A stretch of DNA of 64,000 bases from Piromyces finnis. Its lineage: Eukaryota > Neocallimastigomycota > Neocallimastigomycetes > Neocallimastigales > Neocallimastigaceae. How positions within the stretch are numbered: the first letter of the stretch is position 1; the number at the start of each line of letters is the position of its first letter. The notes below the pieces were generated by a model. It worked only from the letters and a program-made list of their open reading frames with translations, had not been told where the DNA came from and did not search any database. The stretch covers positions 1 to 64,000 of the forward strand of contig MCFH01000100.1 of the NCBI GenBank assembly GCA_002104945.1. Reading direction: 5' to 3'. The position numbers and the translations under genes were made by a program. Positions 51,222-64,000 of this stretch are shown here, one piece after another.

Positions 51222-52383
51222 TATTGATTATGAAAATTTAGTCAATAATGAATTTACATTCAAAAATAACAATAATTATAATTATAGTAATTATAATGAT
51301 TATTTAACTATTGTTAATGAGAATAATAATATTAATAACAATCAAATCTATATTAATCAAATTAATAATGGCCAAATCAACAATCTAGTCAATTGCGATC
51401 AATTGAATTATAATCAAATTGTTAATTATCAAGTAATCAATAATAGTTTTATAAATTATGATCAAAATATTAATAATATTATTAATATCAACAATAATAT
51501 CAATAATAATAGCAATAATAATATCAGTATTGATGTTTATAAAAACGCTTTTAATAATAAAATTGATTATTATAATTATTATTATATACCATCTAATGAA
51601 AATGATGACTTTTCAAATGAAGTAAGAAAATTAATTCAACAAGCTTCAAATAGAATTGAAATATTAAGATTAGCAAAAGCAATGGATCAAGAATATCTTT
51701 TGTATTTTATGGAAGAATTGAATGAATTTGATGTTGAATTTTTAATGAAAGATAAAGATATTTTAAAAAAAATATCAACTGTTTACACATCATTTATTTT
51801 CAATAGAAAAAGAAAATACGGTAATAAAATACCTCGTCCATTAAATTGTTTTATGATTTTTAAAAAATACTTGACCTACTATTTTAAACAAAACAATGCA
51901 ATTCATTATAATTATAAAATTTTAAATGGATATTTTGGAGAATTATGGAAATGTCAAAATGATGAGGTAAAGAACGCTTTTATTCACCGTCAGAACATTC
52001 ATAAAATAATTCATCATTATGTGTATGTATATATTTATACAATTATGTATTTATGTATTTTAATATTTTAATATTTAATAATAATATAATTAATTAAATA
52101 TGATTATTAATAAAATTAAAATTATTAAATTAATAATATTTATTCTAATATATTTTTAATGGTATCAAAATAACTCAACAGATATAAAGGTTACAAGTTT
52201 ATTCAAACCAAAGGCAAAAATAAGCATGATTATAAGTTCATCATAAGTAAGGTGAAAAAGATGGTTAAAGAAAATAAAATGAAGAAATGCCTTAAATATT
52301 TAGAAATGATAAAACCTGAAGATAGAATAAAACATCGAGATGAAATTATCGAAATACTTAATTTTTTAAAGAAAAAAATCTAA
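50857..52383 (+). CDS. Asn-rich MATA-type HMG-box protein, copy 3 (two exons)
   Basis: Exon 1 is 50857-52022, the intron 52023-52181 (donor GTATGT, acceptor CTCAACAG), exon 2 52182-52383; 455 residues in frame. HMG box from about residue 324, same signature IPRPLNCFMIF and same intron place inside the box. Just before the box it differs from copies 1 and 2 (EFDVEFLMKDKDILKK for DCDVEFLLKDKDILQK, and FNRKRKYG for FNEKRKYG), so it is the most diverged copy. The Asn runs are shorter near residue 210. It has no peptide gene next to it: the 3' side is the decayed TFIIS gene. Direct repeat of copy 1. Proposed role: DNA-binding mating regulator. Confidence 0.83.
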
Positions 52384-52900
52384 GCATTCAATATTATCAA
52401 ATTTATAACTAAAAATTTAATATATAATTAAATTTAAAATTATATAATATTGAATTTAAGGTGATAAAAAAAAAAAGTTAAAAATTGATTTTTTCTTTTA
52501 GGTTTAACAAAATAAACTTTTATTTGTAATACTTATTCATAAATGAAAATTATAATAAATATACTAATATAAAAAATTTTTATATTTATTTTACAATAAA
52601 TAAAAAAATATGATATTATAATTTTTATAATTTTTACTTTAATGATTATAAAAAAAAAATAAACTACTTTGAAAGTAATTTTAATAATTATTTTTTATTT
52701 ATAATGTTTTAAATGTGAAGAATACTTGATTTTAAATAAATATTTATAATTAAAAAATAAGAGAACACCAAAATATAAAATAATAAAATTGTCTTTAAAG
52801 TTTATTGTTACATATATAAATAATATATCTTTATGATTATTAATAATATTTAAAATTTTATAATACGAAATGAAATTATATTAATAAATTAATAGTATAT
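52384..52900. other. Spacer after HMG copy 3
   Basis: The first 150 bp match the 3' flanks of the other HMG genes. The rest is A+T-rich with no feature. Confidence 0.5.
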
Positions 52901-52903
52901 AAA

Positions 52904-54255
52904 ATGCCATCCTTGGAATCTGAGGTACATGATACAAAATGCTTTGAAAGATGAAAACATGAAGGTTCTTATTTATTATTATAATGATTATAATATATAT
53001 TTAGAAATTCATATTAAATTTCTATTATTAAATTTATATATATTCTAAGACTGTTAAAGATGATTTAAAACAACTATATCAAATTAAAGCTACAACTTCT
53101 TTATTACAGGTAATTAATGAAACCCAATAAAAAGTATTATTTTTAAATTAATTTTATATTAATAATAATAATTAATAATTCTGTTTTTATTAATAATAAA
53201 AGCAAACTCAAATTGGTAAAGTTGTTAATCATGTTAAAAAAAATCCAAATGTTACGGATGATATTATAAAGCTTTCTAGAAAGATTATTTACAATTGGAA
53301 ACAAGATATTGAAGAAGAAAATAAAAGTATTAATCAGATTCATGTATATAATTATTTAATTAAAATAAGTTTTTATTGTTAAAATTAAAAAAAATATATA
53401 TATAATTAATAATTGAATATGTTGAAGATAAATCTGAAGCAACCAAAAAGTCACTATCACGTTGTAAATATTAAAATATAAAATATGCTAGATATTATAA
53501 TTTATTAATGATCATAAATAGAATATGAATTGTTGGATATTAATTTATATAAATATAATTTAAGCATCATCTCATGATTCAGTATCAAAAGATTCTGTTA
53601 ATAATGCAAAAGCAACAAAACCAGAATCTAAAGCTAAACCCGAACCACCAAAAAGAACTTCAGTTACTGATGGTATTAGACTTGTATCAACAGGAAATAA
53701 GGCTCGTGCTGGATGTGCAAATATGTTATATAAAGCTTTAGCACTTTATGAAGGTTCTAGTAAGTAATACCATAATTTATATAATACTTAGTAATAGTAA
53801 AAAGTTTCATAAGTTATGGCTATTTATTAAATATAAAATAGAAATAATGTTAAGGTAAAGGAATGAAATATATTTAATGCTTATATATATTTTTAAATAT
53901 TTATATTAATAGGTCCACAAATACTTTCCAAAAAAAGCTTCACAAATCGAAAATGAAGTTTATAAATTGTTTCAAAGTGTTGATAGCAAATATAAAACAA
54001 AGATAATGTCTTTATATTTAAATTTAAAGGATAAATCAAACCCACAATTAAGAGAAAAAATTATTAATGATGATATTAGTGCATCAGAGTTTTGTCAAAT
54101 GTCCCCAACTGTAAATTATTATAATGAATATTATTAATAGCAATACTATGTATAAATGCAATGTGTAAATAATAATTTATTTTTATTATTTATAATTATT
54201 ATATAGGAAATGGCTTCAGAGCAAAAACAAGAAGAATTAAAGATAAAAATTTAAT
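52904..54255 (+). pseudogene. Transcription elongation factor TFIIS, decayed and lacking the zinc ribbon
   Basis: Exon pieces in order: MPSLESE at 52904; NALKDENMK after a one-base shift; VKDDLKQLYQIKATTSLLQ (about 53053-53109); QTQIGKVVNHVKKNPNVTDD with IYNWKQDIEEEN (about 53204-53343), the TFIIS N-terminal LW domain; SVTDGIRLVSTGNKARAGCA with MLYKALALYEGS (to about 53758), start of the central domain; QIENEVYKLFQSVDSKYKTK and NLKDKSNPQLREKIIND; finally EMASEQKQEELKIKI and stop. The C-terminal zinc ribbon, which inserts into RNA polymerase II, is absent. At least two frame breaks are seen: in exon 1, and at the junction near 53760-53915. A working gene is presumably elsewhere in the genome. 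Confidence 0.7.
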
Positions 54256-54930
54256 ACAAATACATTAAATTAATACAAATACATAAATTGATGGGTTTGT
54301 AGAACAATGTAATAAATTAATATTATAAATTTAATTTAATTCTTTTGGTTGTTAATACTATTTAATATTATTAAAAAAAGAATAAATTAAAAAATATATT
54401 ATATGTATTATACATATAATATATAGAACTTATATATAATATATTATATTCTAAATTAATACATATATAAATAATGTATGAATGTATGTTAAGTAATGTA
54501 ATGTAATTTACTTATAAGATAAAAAAAAAAAAGGTGCTAAATAAATATAAAGTTTATTTAGTGTGTTGTCATTTGAAAACAGAAATGGAAAATTTAAATC
54601 ATAACATTATAATTTAATAATAATATATAAAATAAATATTTTATGTTATTTATTTTTAAATATAATTAATAACTAATATATTATGATAAAAGAAAAATAA
54701 GTAGAAATTGATTAAAAATAAAATAAAATAAAATTAAAAAAAAAAAAAAAAACATATGTAAGCTATATAGAAAGTAAGCAAATTAATTTAAAACAATAAT
54801 ATTTATACCAAGAAATATTATAATATAAAATATGATCTGAAATACAAAATTAATTTAAAAGAAGGAAAAAAAAAAGAAGCATTTTAATAAATGATTTTAT
54901 AACAATAAATTACCATTAGAATTAATTCTA
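54256..54930. other. Gene-free spacer
   Basis: ATATAT-rich palindromic words near 54400-54470 and A tracts. No gene. Confidence 0.5.
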
Positions 54931-54935
54931 TAAAG

Positions 54936-56084
54936 ATGGTAGAGGACAATTCTAAAGTGAAATCAAAACTGAATTTAAAGTTAAATAAACAAGAGCAAGT
55001 CCTGAAACGTAAAGATTCTGAAAATCTTGAGAGGTATTTTTTTTTAATTGATGTATTTCATCTATATTCTTTTCCAAAAACTAAATTATTTGTTTGAAGC
55101 AATATCAATAAAAGAAATTGCATTAAAGATTTAGATAATAAAAATGAAAGTAGTGTTGAAAATGAAAATGAAAGAAGCAATAAAATAACAAAAAAAAAAG
55201 AGGTAATTTAACTTATTAATTCATAAAAACTTCTTTCTTTATAAAATTTTTTATTATTTTTATTATTATTATTTAAAAAACAATTTATAATTAATTTTAA
55301 TAAACTTTAAAAATACTCTTAATTAAAAAGGCCCAAGGTCAGGCTTTTTAAATGAAATGGTTAACAATAGAGTTAAAAAAATTTTGACAGATTCAAATAT
55401 ACAAATATACCTTTTGAAATTAAAAATGGCTCCATAGTTTTTAAAAATAGTACTGATGATAATATTATTGAAGGAGTAAACATTAAAGAATCCAAAAAAG
55501 AATTTGAAATTTTACAGAGCAATTCAATTCATCCCCAAGTTTCAAAAGGAAAATTAAATGAAACTGTTTCGGACATATTTGATGATAATATGAATAGATT
55601 ACAAAATTTTTATAATATGTATTTAAATTCTTATAATAATGATGTAAAAGAATATCATAATACCCATGAAATTTTGTCCTTTGATGAATTCAATGAAATA
55701 TCTATACCTTCTAGTATTAAATTTAAAAATACACAGAGAATAAAACTGTCTGATCAATCTTTGATTGAATGTACCTCGGAACTTTTACCAAATATTGTTC
55801 ATTTGAATTTTAACATACTGACAGATTATTTTAAGTATGCACATAGTTATTCACCAATTATACAACCAACTGTCTTGATTTACTGTATAAAAAACAGAAC
55901 ACTATCACCTGGTCTACTTTTAACAATATATGCATTAACATTTTTATTTAGTCCCAATCAAAATAAATTACTAGCAGATTTTTATTTTGATAAAGCAGAA
56001 CAATATTTAACTTGTAATATTAGTTCATCTGATATTCAGAATGTTCATACCACTTATTTATTATCTAATTATTATAAGTACTAG
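54936..56084 (+). pseudogene. Fungal-type transcription factor fragment (middle homology region)
   Basis: Exon 1 from ATG 54936 (VEDNSKVKSKLNLKLNKQEQ), ending at a GTATTT donor near 55034; exon 2 about 55100-55202 ends at GTAATT. Then the frame breaks at least twice (after AQGQAF, and near 55400), and the long open stretch to 56084 holds SLIECTSELLPNIVHLNFNI, LTDYFKYAHSYSPIIQPTVL and LLTIYALTFLFSPNQNKLLA, as in the fungal_trans regulatory domain of Zn2Cys6 factors. No zinc-cluster Cys pattern is left, and the domain ends early at YYKY-stop. The 164-codon ORF from 55590 is only part of this. Regarded as a relic. Confidence 0.55.
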
Positions 56085-56204
56085 CAATAAGATTAATAAA
56101 TAATAATTTGTAAAAAATTTTCATATATACTATCTGCATAATATTATAAATTTTATTCTAATTTCTTTTTTTATGAAAAAATATTTATTATATAAAAAAA
56201 AAAG

Positions 56205-57983
<1,779 letters not shown>

Positions 57984-58760
57984 GGCACAATCTCTAATTA
58001 AAATTTAAAAAAAAAAATGAAGAAAATAAAAAATCGCTTCATTCATTAAGAAAATAAAAAAGTAATTTTCAAATTTTGATTATTATGACTAATCAAAAAT
58101 TGAAAAATAAAAAATAGAAAAAATAAATAAATAGAAGAAGAAGTCTATTCTCTTCTTAGACAAATAAAAAATAAAAAAAAAAATAGAATTTACACATTGA
58201 TAGTGTATATAATAATAAAAAATATCATAGTAAAATAAAAGAAAAATAGAAAAATAGTAATATTTTTTTTTAATAATTCTTTAATAATAAAAAAAAAAAA
58301 ATAAAATTAAAAGATAAAATAATTTGGTTCTATAATACTTTTTTTATTTTTCATTTTATTATTTTATTATTTTTTTTAAATAAAAATAAAAGCATGAAAA
58401 TATTAAAATGAAAAAAAGTTTATCATTTGTATTATTAAATATTAAATACAACTAATTTTCATTATTTTTATTTGTTAAAGAGAGCAAAGCGATACTTTTT
58501 TCTTTATTAAAAAATTTTAATTTTCTTAATAATTATTTAAAAAAAAAAAAAATAAATAAAAACAAGAATAAAATTTTTTATTTTATTTTTTTTTTTTCCA
58601 ATTTAAATGTTATTTTTTATATTACTTGTAATTTTAGTATATGAAATAATAAAATATTTTACTTATTTCTGTTGAATTATAAATTTTAAAAAATGTTGAA
58701 AAAAAGGCCACTTTTTAAATTTTCATTATTACTTTCAACTGCTCCCTTTTCATTTAAATA
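57984..58760. other. Gene-free stretch between LRR and ankyrin genes
   Basis: A and T tracts, likely 3' UTR material of the two convergent genes. Nothing else seen. Confidence 0.5.
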
Positions 58761-58761
58761 T

Positions 58762-59586
58762 TTAATTATATTTACGTGCATAATATAATTGTGTCCTTCC
58801 ATTATCATCTTGACTATTAACATCTATTTTTTCATTTTCAATTAAATATTTAACTATCTCTTCATTTCCTTGATAACATGCATAATGTAATAGTGTTCAT
58901 CTATTATCATCTTGAATATTAACATCTATTTTTTCATTTTCAATTAAATATTTAACAAGATTAACATTTTCTTTTTGTGCTTGACATGCAAAATGGATGA
59001 TTATGTTTCCATATTTACTTTTTGTGTTTACATCTGCTCCTTTTTCAATTAAATATTTAACTATCTCTTCATTTCCTTGATAACATGCATGATGTAATGG
59101 TGTCCATCCATTATCATCTTGACTATTAACATCTATTTTTTCATTTTCAATTAAATATTTAACTATCTCTTCATTTCCTCTATCACATGCAAAATGTAAA
59201 GGTGTACATCTATCCTTATTTTGAATATTGATATCTGCACCTTTATCAATTAAATATTTTACTATATTTTCATATCCTTTTTCACAGGCATAATGTAATG
59301 GTGTCCAATTATTCATATCTGTAGCATTCACATTTGCCCCTCTATCAATTAAATATTTAACAATATTTTCACATCCTTTTTTACATGCGTAATGTAAAAA
59401 AGTATAACCATCCTTGTCTTTATTGTTTATTTCAAATTTTAATTCTTCAATATTGTATATAATCGGGTATATATCATTATCATCAAAAGAAAACCTTTCA
59501 GTAAAAAGAAGATTATCATTTAATGACTCATTTGAGTCACAAATAGAAAATTCATCTTCACTAATATCTGAACCATTAATATCCAT
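58762..59586 (-). pseudogene. Ankyrin-repeat protein with an internal stop
   Basis: From ATG 59586 the frame codes an acidic N-terminus and then ankyrin repeats of 33-35 residues: DGYTFLHYACKKGCENIVKY, NWTPLHYACEKGYENIVKYL, RCTPLHFACDRGNEEIVKYL and so on, 229 residues. At 58899-58897 a TGA stands where Trp of 'GWTPLHHACYQG' is expected (N-R-stop); the same frame stays open with ankyrin sequence for 45 more codons to TAA at 58764-58762. A nonsense mutation in an otherwise good array is the simple reading; a truncated protein could still be made. Ankyrin arrays bind proteins; the partner is unknown. Confidence 0.7.
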
Positions 59587-59599
59587 ATTAAAACAATAA

Positions 59600-60050
59600 T
59601 ATAATGAAATAAAATAGGAATTATAAGTTTTTTATCAAATTATTAAACATTAATTATTTTAAAATAAATATTCTTAACTTGTATTTATAATAATATTAAT
59701 AAGAAGTAAACTTTATTTATTAAAATTTTAACAATTAATTTAATTGTAAATTTTCTTTCTTTTTTTTTTATTTTCTAAAGTCATAAATCAAAAAATGATA
59801 ATTTATATAATTTTTTTTTACTAATAATTATTTTTTTTTTGTAATCTTTTATTATATTTAAAAAGAAGATTAAAAATATAATATAAAGACCATTAAAACT
59901 ATTAATAATATAATAGTAATTATTCTTTATTTATAAAAATAAAAATTATAATTATAAATACTAATATTTTTTCTTATTAATTTAATTATTTATTATATAG
60001 GTAAAAAAATTAAAATTAAAATATATTTGAAACGTCAAGAGAAAATTACA
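59600..60050. other. Gene-free spacer
   Basis: Probable 5' region of the ankyrin gene followed by A+T-rich DNA. Nothing recognised. Confidence 0.45.
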
Positions 60051-60059
60051 ATAATTAAA

Positions 60060-60920
60060 TAAAAATATTGGATAACAAAATACATTTTATATTATTAATT
60101 ATACCTTAAATTATGAATAACATGACTAAGTAATTGTAACAATGTATTATTATAGTTAAACCAGCTTTCATATATAATATTTTATTTTTTGTTATTATTA
60201 CTTATTTTTAATATAGAGTAAAAATATTAGAATTGATAAAAGATATTAATATAATTTATATTTAATAATGATACTAATTCATTTTATTTGGCATATTAAA
60301 AACACTCATCGTTCATTTAAAATCAAAAATAAACCTTATTATTAAAAATCATAATATTTTAATAATAATAATTAGATTAGTAATAATAATGATTTAACTT
60401 TTTAGTTAATATATTAATAAAATAACATAATGAAAAAATTATAATTATTATTTAAAAATATTACAATGTAAAGTAAAAAGTTGTAAATTTAATAAGCAAA
60501 TAAAAAAATGAATATAAAATTATAATTAACATAATTCGTAATTAATTCAATTTATAAATTACATTAAAAAATAAATAAAATAGTTTTTTGTTTTCTCATA
60601 GTATAAAATATATTTTTTTCTTCTTTTTAGCAGCTTTTTTCTTTTTCGTATCTTTTAAATATTTTTTTAATTTGATAGTGCTCCGATTATTTTTTTTTTT
60701 TTATATTTAAAAAACCTTTTTAAAAATAACAAAGAAAACTTTTTAATTAAAAAATAATTAAATGATTTTTAAAAAAAGTTGACTTTTTTATTTATTATAC
60801 TAAAATATTTTTAAATGAATTCTTATCTTTTAATTATGTAATATTCTTACTAATCTCTATAATATTTCAATATTGATAAATTGTAATTTTTAAGAATATT
60901 TAATATATTTAGTTTTATAA
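60060..60920. repeat. Degenerate copy of the peptide A/B spacer with module X (copy 5)
   Basis: 60090-60175 matches the end of the left arm of the A/B palindrome (compare about 8030-8110: TTATGAATAACAT, then TTAAACCAGMTTTCATAT), and 60575-60920 is a degenerate module X with TTTTTCTTTTTCGTATCTTTT. The order and orientation equal those at 8030-8990, so a peptide unit once lay here. No CVVQ-type ORF is left. Confidence 0.5.
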
Positions 60921-60929
60921 TTAAATATA

Positions 60930-62270
60930 TTTTAAAAAATATACATGTATAATAATAATAATATATCTCAATAAAAAAATATAAAAAAAAAAGGTTCTCT
61001 CTATCTTTTTAAAATTCATGTGTATAACTATTCAAATTTATATAATAAAAATTTGGAATATTTATGAAAACTTAGTATTAAGTAAAAGTTCATTTTAATA
61101 TGTTATATTTTTTTTATTCATTATTAAAATCCACTTTTTGTTTTACGAAAATATATATATATATAAATTCAACCAATTTTCAAATGTTTTTGTTATAAAA
61201 CACTTTTAAAATATATAATATAATTATATAAATGTTGTTATGGACCTAATTTATATATATGAAAGGTTTTCATATTTTTTTAATGATAAAATATTAATGA
61301 ATATTTTATTGGTTATTATTTAATTGTAAACATGATATTTAGGTTGTTAACAGGCACAAAAGGTTTGGTTACATTAAAAGATGGTTTTACTTCTCCAAAA
61401 TTTTTCATTTGGATTTGATGTCATTTTTGTGAATAAATAATAAAAATTGGAGATTCAAACAAAAATTATCAAAAGGGTTAGATATTAAAAATTAATTAAG
61501 GTGTATCTTTTCTTATTTACTACTACTACAAAAACATAAATAAAAATAGAATATATATTTTATGTATTAAATATTTAATAATTGATGCAAAATATGAAAT
61601 TATTTTTTAACCTCATCTACAAACTCCTACTTTATTTTAATATTTAATATAAAAAAAGAATTATAATAAACTTTATTTAAAAACTTTAAATCAAAATTAA
61701 TATAAATATTAAAATATCTATTATTTAAGTATTTTCCATCATCTTTATAAATAGCACAGTCTTTTCGTATCATAGACATAAATATATTATATACAATAAA
61801 ATATTTAAAAATACTTTTTCTTTTTAATAATAAATATTCTTTAATTTATTTAAACTAGTGAAATTTTCTCATTGATTTTTTAACTTAATTATAATACTAA
61901 GGTTTTATGTTTCAAACATTTTAATTTCTAAATATTACAAATTAATAATATTATATTCATATATAATATAATTTATATTATAGGAATGATTTAAGAGAAA
62001 ATTACTTTGTTAATATAAATTTAAAAAATTAGCAAAATTATTTATAAATAATTTTTACTTTTATTTCTTATTAGAAAAGATGCTTTATTATTAAAATTTA
62101 AATTGCATATAAAATTTTATATTATTTTTGGAATGATTAAATGCATCATAATTATTATTATTTTTAATTTATAAAAAATAAGCAAAATGAAAATTGACAT
62201 ATATATATAATTAAATTTTATACAAAAATATTTAAATTCCATTATTAATTTTTGTTAAAATAATGTATTT
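60930..62270. other. Gene-free stretch before the calcium channel 3' end
   Basis: A+T-rich. No ORF, RNA or array seen; short AT dinucleotide runs only. Confidence 0.5.
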
Positions 62271-62281
62271 TTCTAATATAT

Positions 62282-63918
62282 TTAATAAATAGTACTTTTT
62301 ATAATTTCATTTTTAATAGGTGCTGATTTATTTTTATATTTTGAGGAATCTGAGTTTAAATTAGTTGTTGAATTTAATGGTAAAAAACCATATTTTTTTA
62401 GTTTATATTTTCTTTGTAATATATATATCTTATGAATAACATTAAATGGAAGTTCTTTTGTTTCCATCCATAAAGCATCATTATGTCTTGTATAATTTTT
62501 AGAAAATATTACTTTTTTAATTATCATATGCCATCCGTTATGTTCCCAAATAGCATTCCTAACATTCAACGGTAAATCATCATTAACCCAAAAACTAGTC
62601 AGAGAAAAAAGAACATCAGTATAGGTACAATAATTATAATAAACTTTTAAATTTCTAAATAAAAGTTCAATAGGAGGCTTATTTCTAACATATCTAATAT
62701 TTTGACTTCCCCATTCAAAGTTGGATGGAATTTTAACTGAATTATACATTGCTACAACATCTTTAAATGATAAGTACCCATTTCTATCTATATCATATTT
62801 ATTCCATTCATCCGTGAAATATTCTTTTATCAATTCTATTTTATTAATTTCTTTCTGTTCTTGAAGCATCATTACAAAAGTATCCATAATAATAGCAATA
62901 AAACTATTTACAAATATCCAATTAAAAACAATTTGTAAAGACATATAATATAAAGGCGAAATAAAACTTCCACAATTTTCATTTTCTGAACAGAATCTTA
63001 AAGTTCTTCCAATACAATCTGACATTCCTATTGGATAATTCTCACCTATTTTTTTTTTTAACAAATAATAAAAAAATATTATTATTTTGATATTTTTTTA
63101 AAAAAAAAACTTTTTAAAATGAAATGGGTTACAAACCTGTTGTGAAAATAAATACAGTGAGCATACTTTTTAAAAAAGTAGAAAAATTTAAATGATTATT
63201 TAAAAGCTCTGTATTATTATAATTAATATCGCCAAAGAAATAACATCCTAAAAAGGCATAGACAACTAATACTATAATCATTAACTATTATTTATTATAA
63301 TAATAAAATAATAAATTAATATATTAATTTAATATATATTAATACAATATATAATTAAAAAGCAACGCTATTTTATATTTATAATATATAATTTATATAA
63401 CTTACGAAAAGAATATTTAATAATTGTTTATAATTTATAATTATAACTTGTAATAATGCTCTTATTCCATGGGCAAATTTCAAAAAACGTCCTATTCTAA
63501 GTAATCTAATAGTTAAAAAGATATTTGATTTTTGAATGTCCAATGAAAAAATTAAGCTTAGGTAAGAAAGAACAACAATTATTAAACAAAGATTTCTCCA
63601 ACGATCATGGAAGAAATTCTTGAATCCATAAGATATAAAAGATAATAAAACTTCAATAGTATAAATTACAAGAAATATATATTCAGATATATTTTGAATA
63701 TCATTTTCTAATTGACTTTGATCAAAATGACCTAATGAATGAATGATTACATTTATTAATAATACGAAAAATATAATGGTATCATATTTGGATGATTCAA
63801 AAAAATTTCTAATTTTGATACACCATTTGTTTTTAGAATGTGGAATGTTTTTATATGGTTTTTTAGTGATTAATAATTTAACATATTCATGAATTTTCTT
63901 TTGATTACTATTTAAATC
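62282..63918 (-). CDS. Voltage-gated calcium channel, C-terminal part (gene continues beyond the window)
   Basis: Exons on the minus strand: 63918-63406, 63284-63137 and 63045-62282, with good splice sites; the first acceptor at 63919-63920 shows that more exons lie upstream, past 64000. The part seen is one full repeat, most likely the fourth: S1 (DTIIFFVLLINVIIHSLGHF), S2, S3, S4 with spaced basic residues (FLTIRLLRIGRFLKFAHGIR), S5, a pore loop with FTTGENYPIGMSDCIGRT (Glu in the selectivity-filter place), and S6 (FNWIFVNSFIAIIMDTFVMM). After S6 comes an EF-hand-like loop, DIDRNGYLSFKDV. It resembles fungal Cch1/Cav channels that admit calcium at the plasma membrane. No stop breaks it. The piece at 40806-42254 is probably derived from a related gene. 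Confidence 0.8.
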
Positions 63919-64000
63919 CTAAAAATGAAAAATTAAATAAAATAATAAATTATATCAAAAAGTATTAGATTAGACAGTAAATAAAATTAGAAATTAATTA

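Noticed and set aside
53143-53343. Minus-strand ORF of 66 codons
   Set aside because: Antisense to the TFIIS LW-domain exon.
61330-61480. Slightly less A+T-rich patch considered as a gene
   Set aside because: Stops in all frames and no motif; left as intergenic.

Overview
The window reads as nuclear DNA of a very A+T-rich fungus. The best fit is an anaerobic gut fungus (Neocallimastigomycota): A+T is extreme, Asn-rich proteins and (ATT)n tracts are common, introns are short with GTATGT/GTAAGT donors, and decayed Cys-rich 'GYFIN' repeat modules and an LRR gene with one repeat per exon are present. A fungal MATA-type HMG box, TALE homeodomains and CaaX-ended pheromone-like peptides argue against Dictyostelium. 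The assignment is an inference from style and gene families.

The central feature is a repeated set of genes that elsewhere in fungi make up mating-type loci. There are three Asn-rich HMG-box genes (4571-6156 +, 28898-30472 -, 50857-52383 +), three TALE homeodomain genes (24523-25812, 33718-34838, 38154-39656, all +), and four very small genes for 49-50-residue peptides that all end in the CaaX box CVVQ (7001-7150 -, 10009-10158 +, 28060-28212 +, 43857-44009 +). The peptide genes are too short for standard ORF calling. They look like precursors of farnesylated mating pheromones. HMG and peptide genes are paired tail to tail twice, and a third pair appears to have lost its HMG gene. No STE3-type receptor gene is visible.

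Layout. 1-1284: long palindrome; its right arm and flank (about 695-2400) recur inverted at 35900-37560. 3065-3860: MITE-like element. 4571-10520: HMG copy 1 and a 3.9-kb palindrome with peptide genes A and B. 10520-14600: degenerate repeats. 14632-18670: wreckage of polysaccharide-deacetylase, Cys-rich-module and ankyrin genes, partly inverted. 18885-22125: palindrome with ATT arrays. 24523-39656: homeodomain genes with peptide C and HMG copy 2 between the first and second. 40806-42254: calcium-channel gene fragment split by a retroposed element with a 13-bp target-site duplication. 42250-44995: peptide D and an HMG relic. 45671-48226: intact Agd3-like deacetylase. 50857-52383: HMG copy 3. 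52904-59586: four decayed genes (TFIIS, fungal transcription factor, LRR membrane protein, ankyrin). 62282-64000: 3' part of an apparently intact voltage-gated calcium channel.

Proposed working model (inference): HMG and homeodomain factors would set mating identity and control the pheromone genes, whose products would be farnesylated and exported. The repeats and palindromes suggest a locus shaped by duplication, inversion and gene conversion, with accumulation of pseudogenes, as expected of a recombination-poor region.
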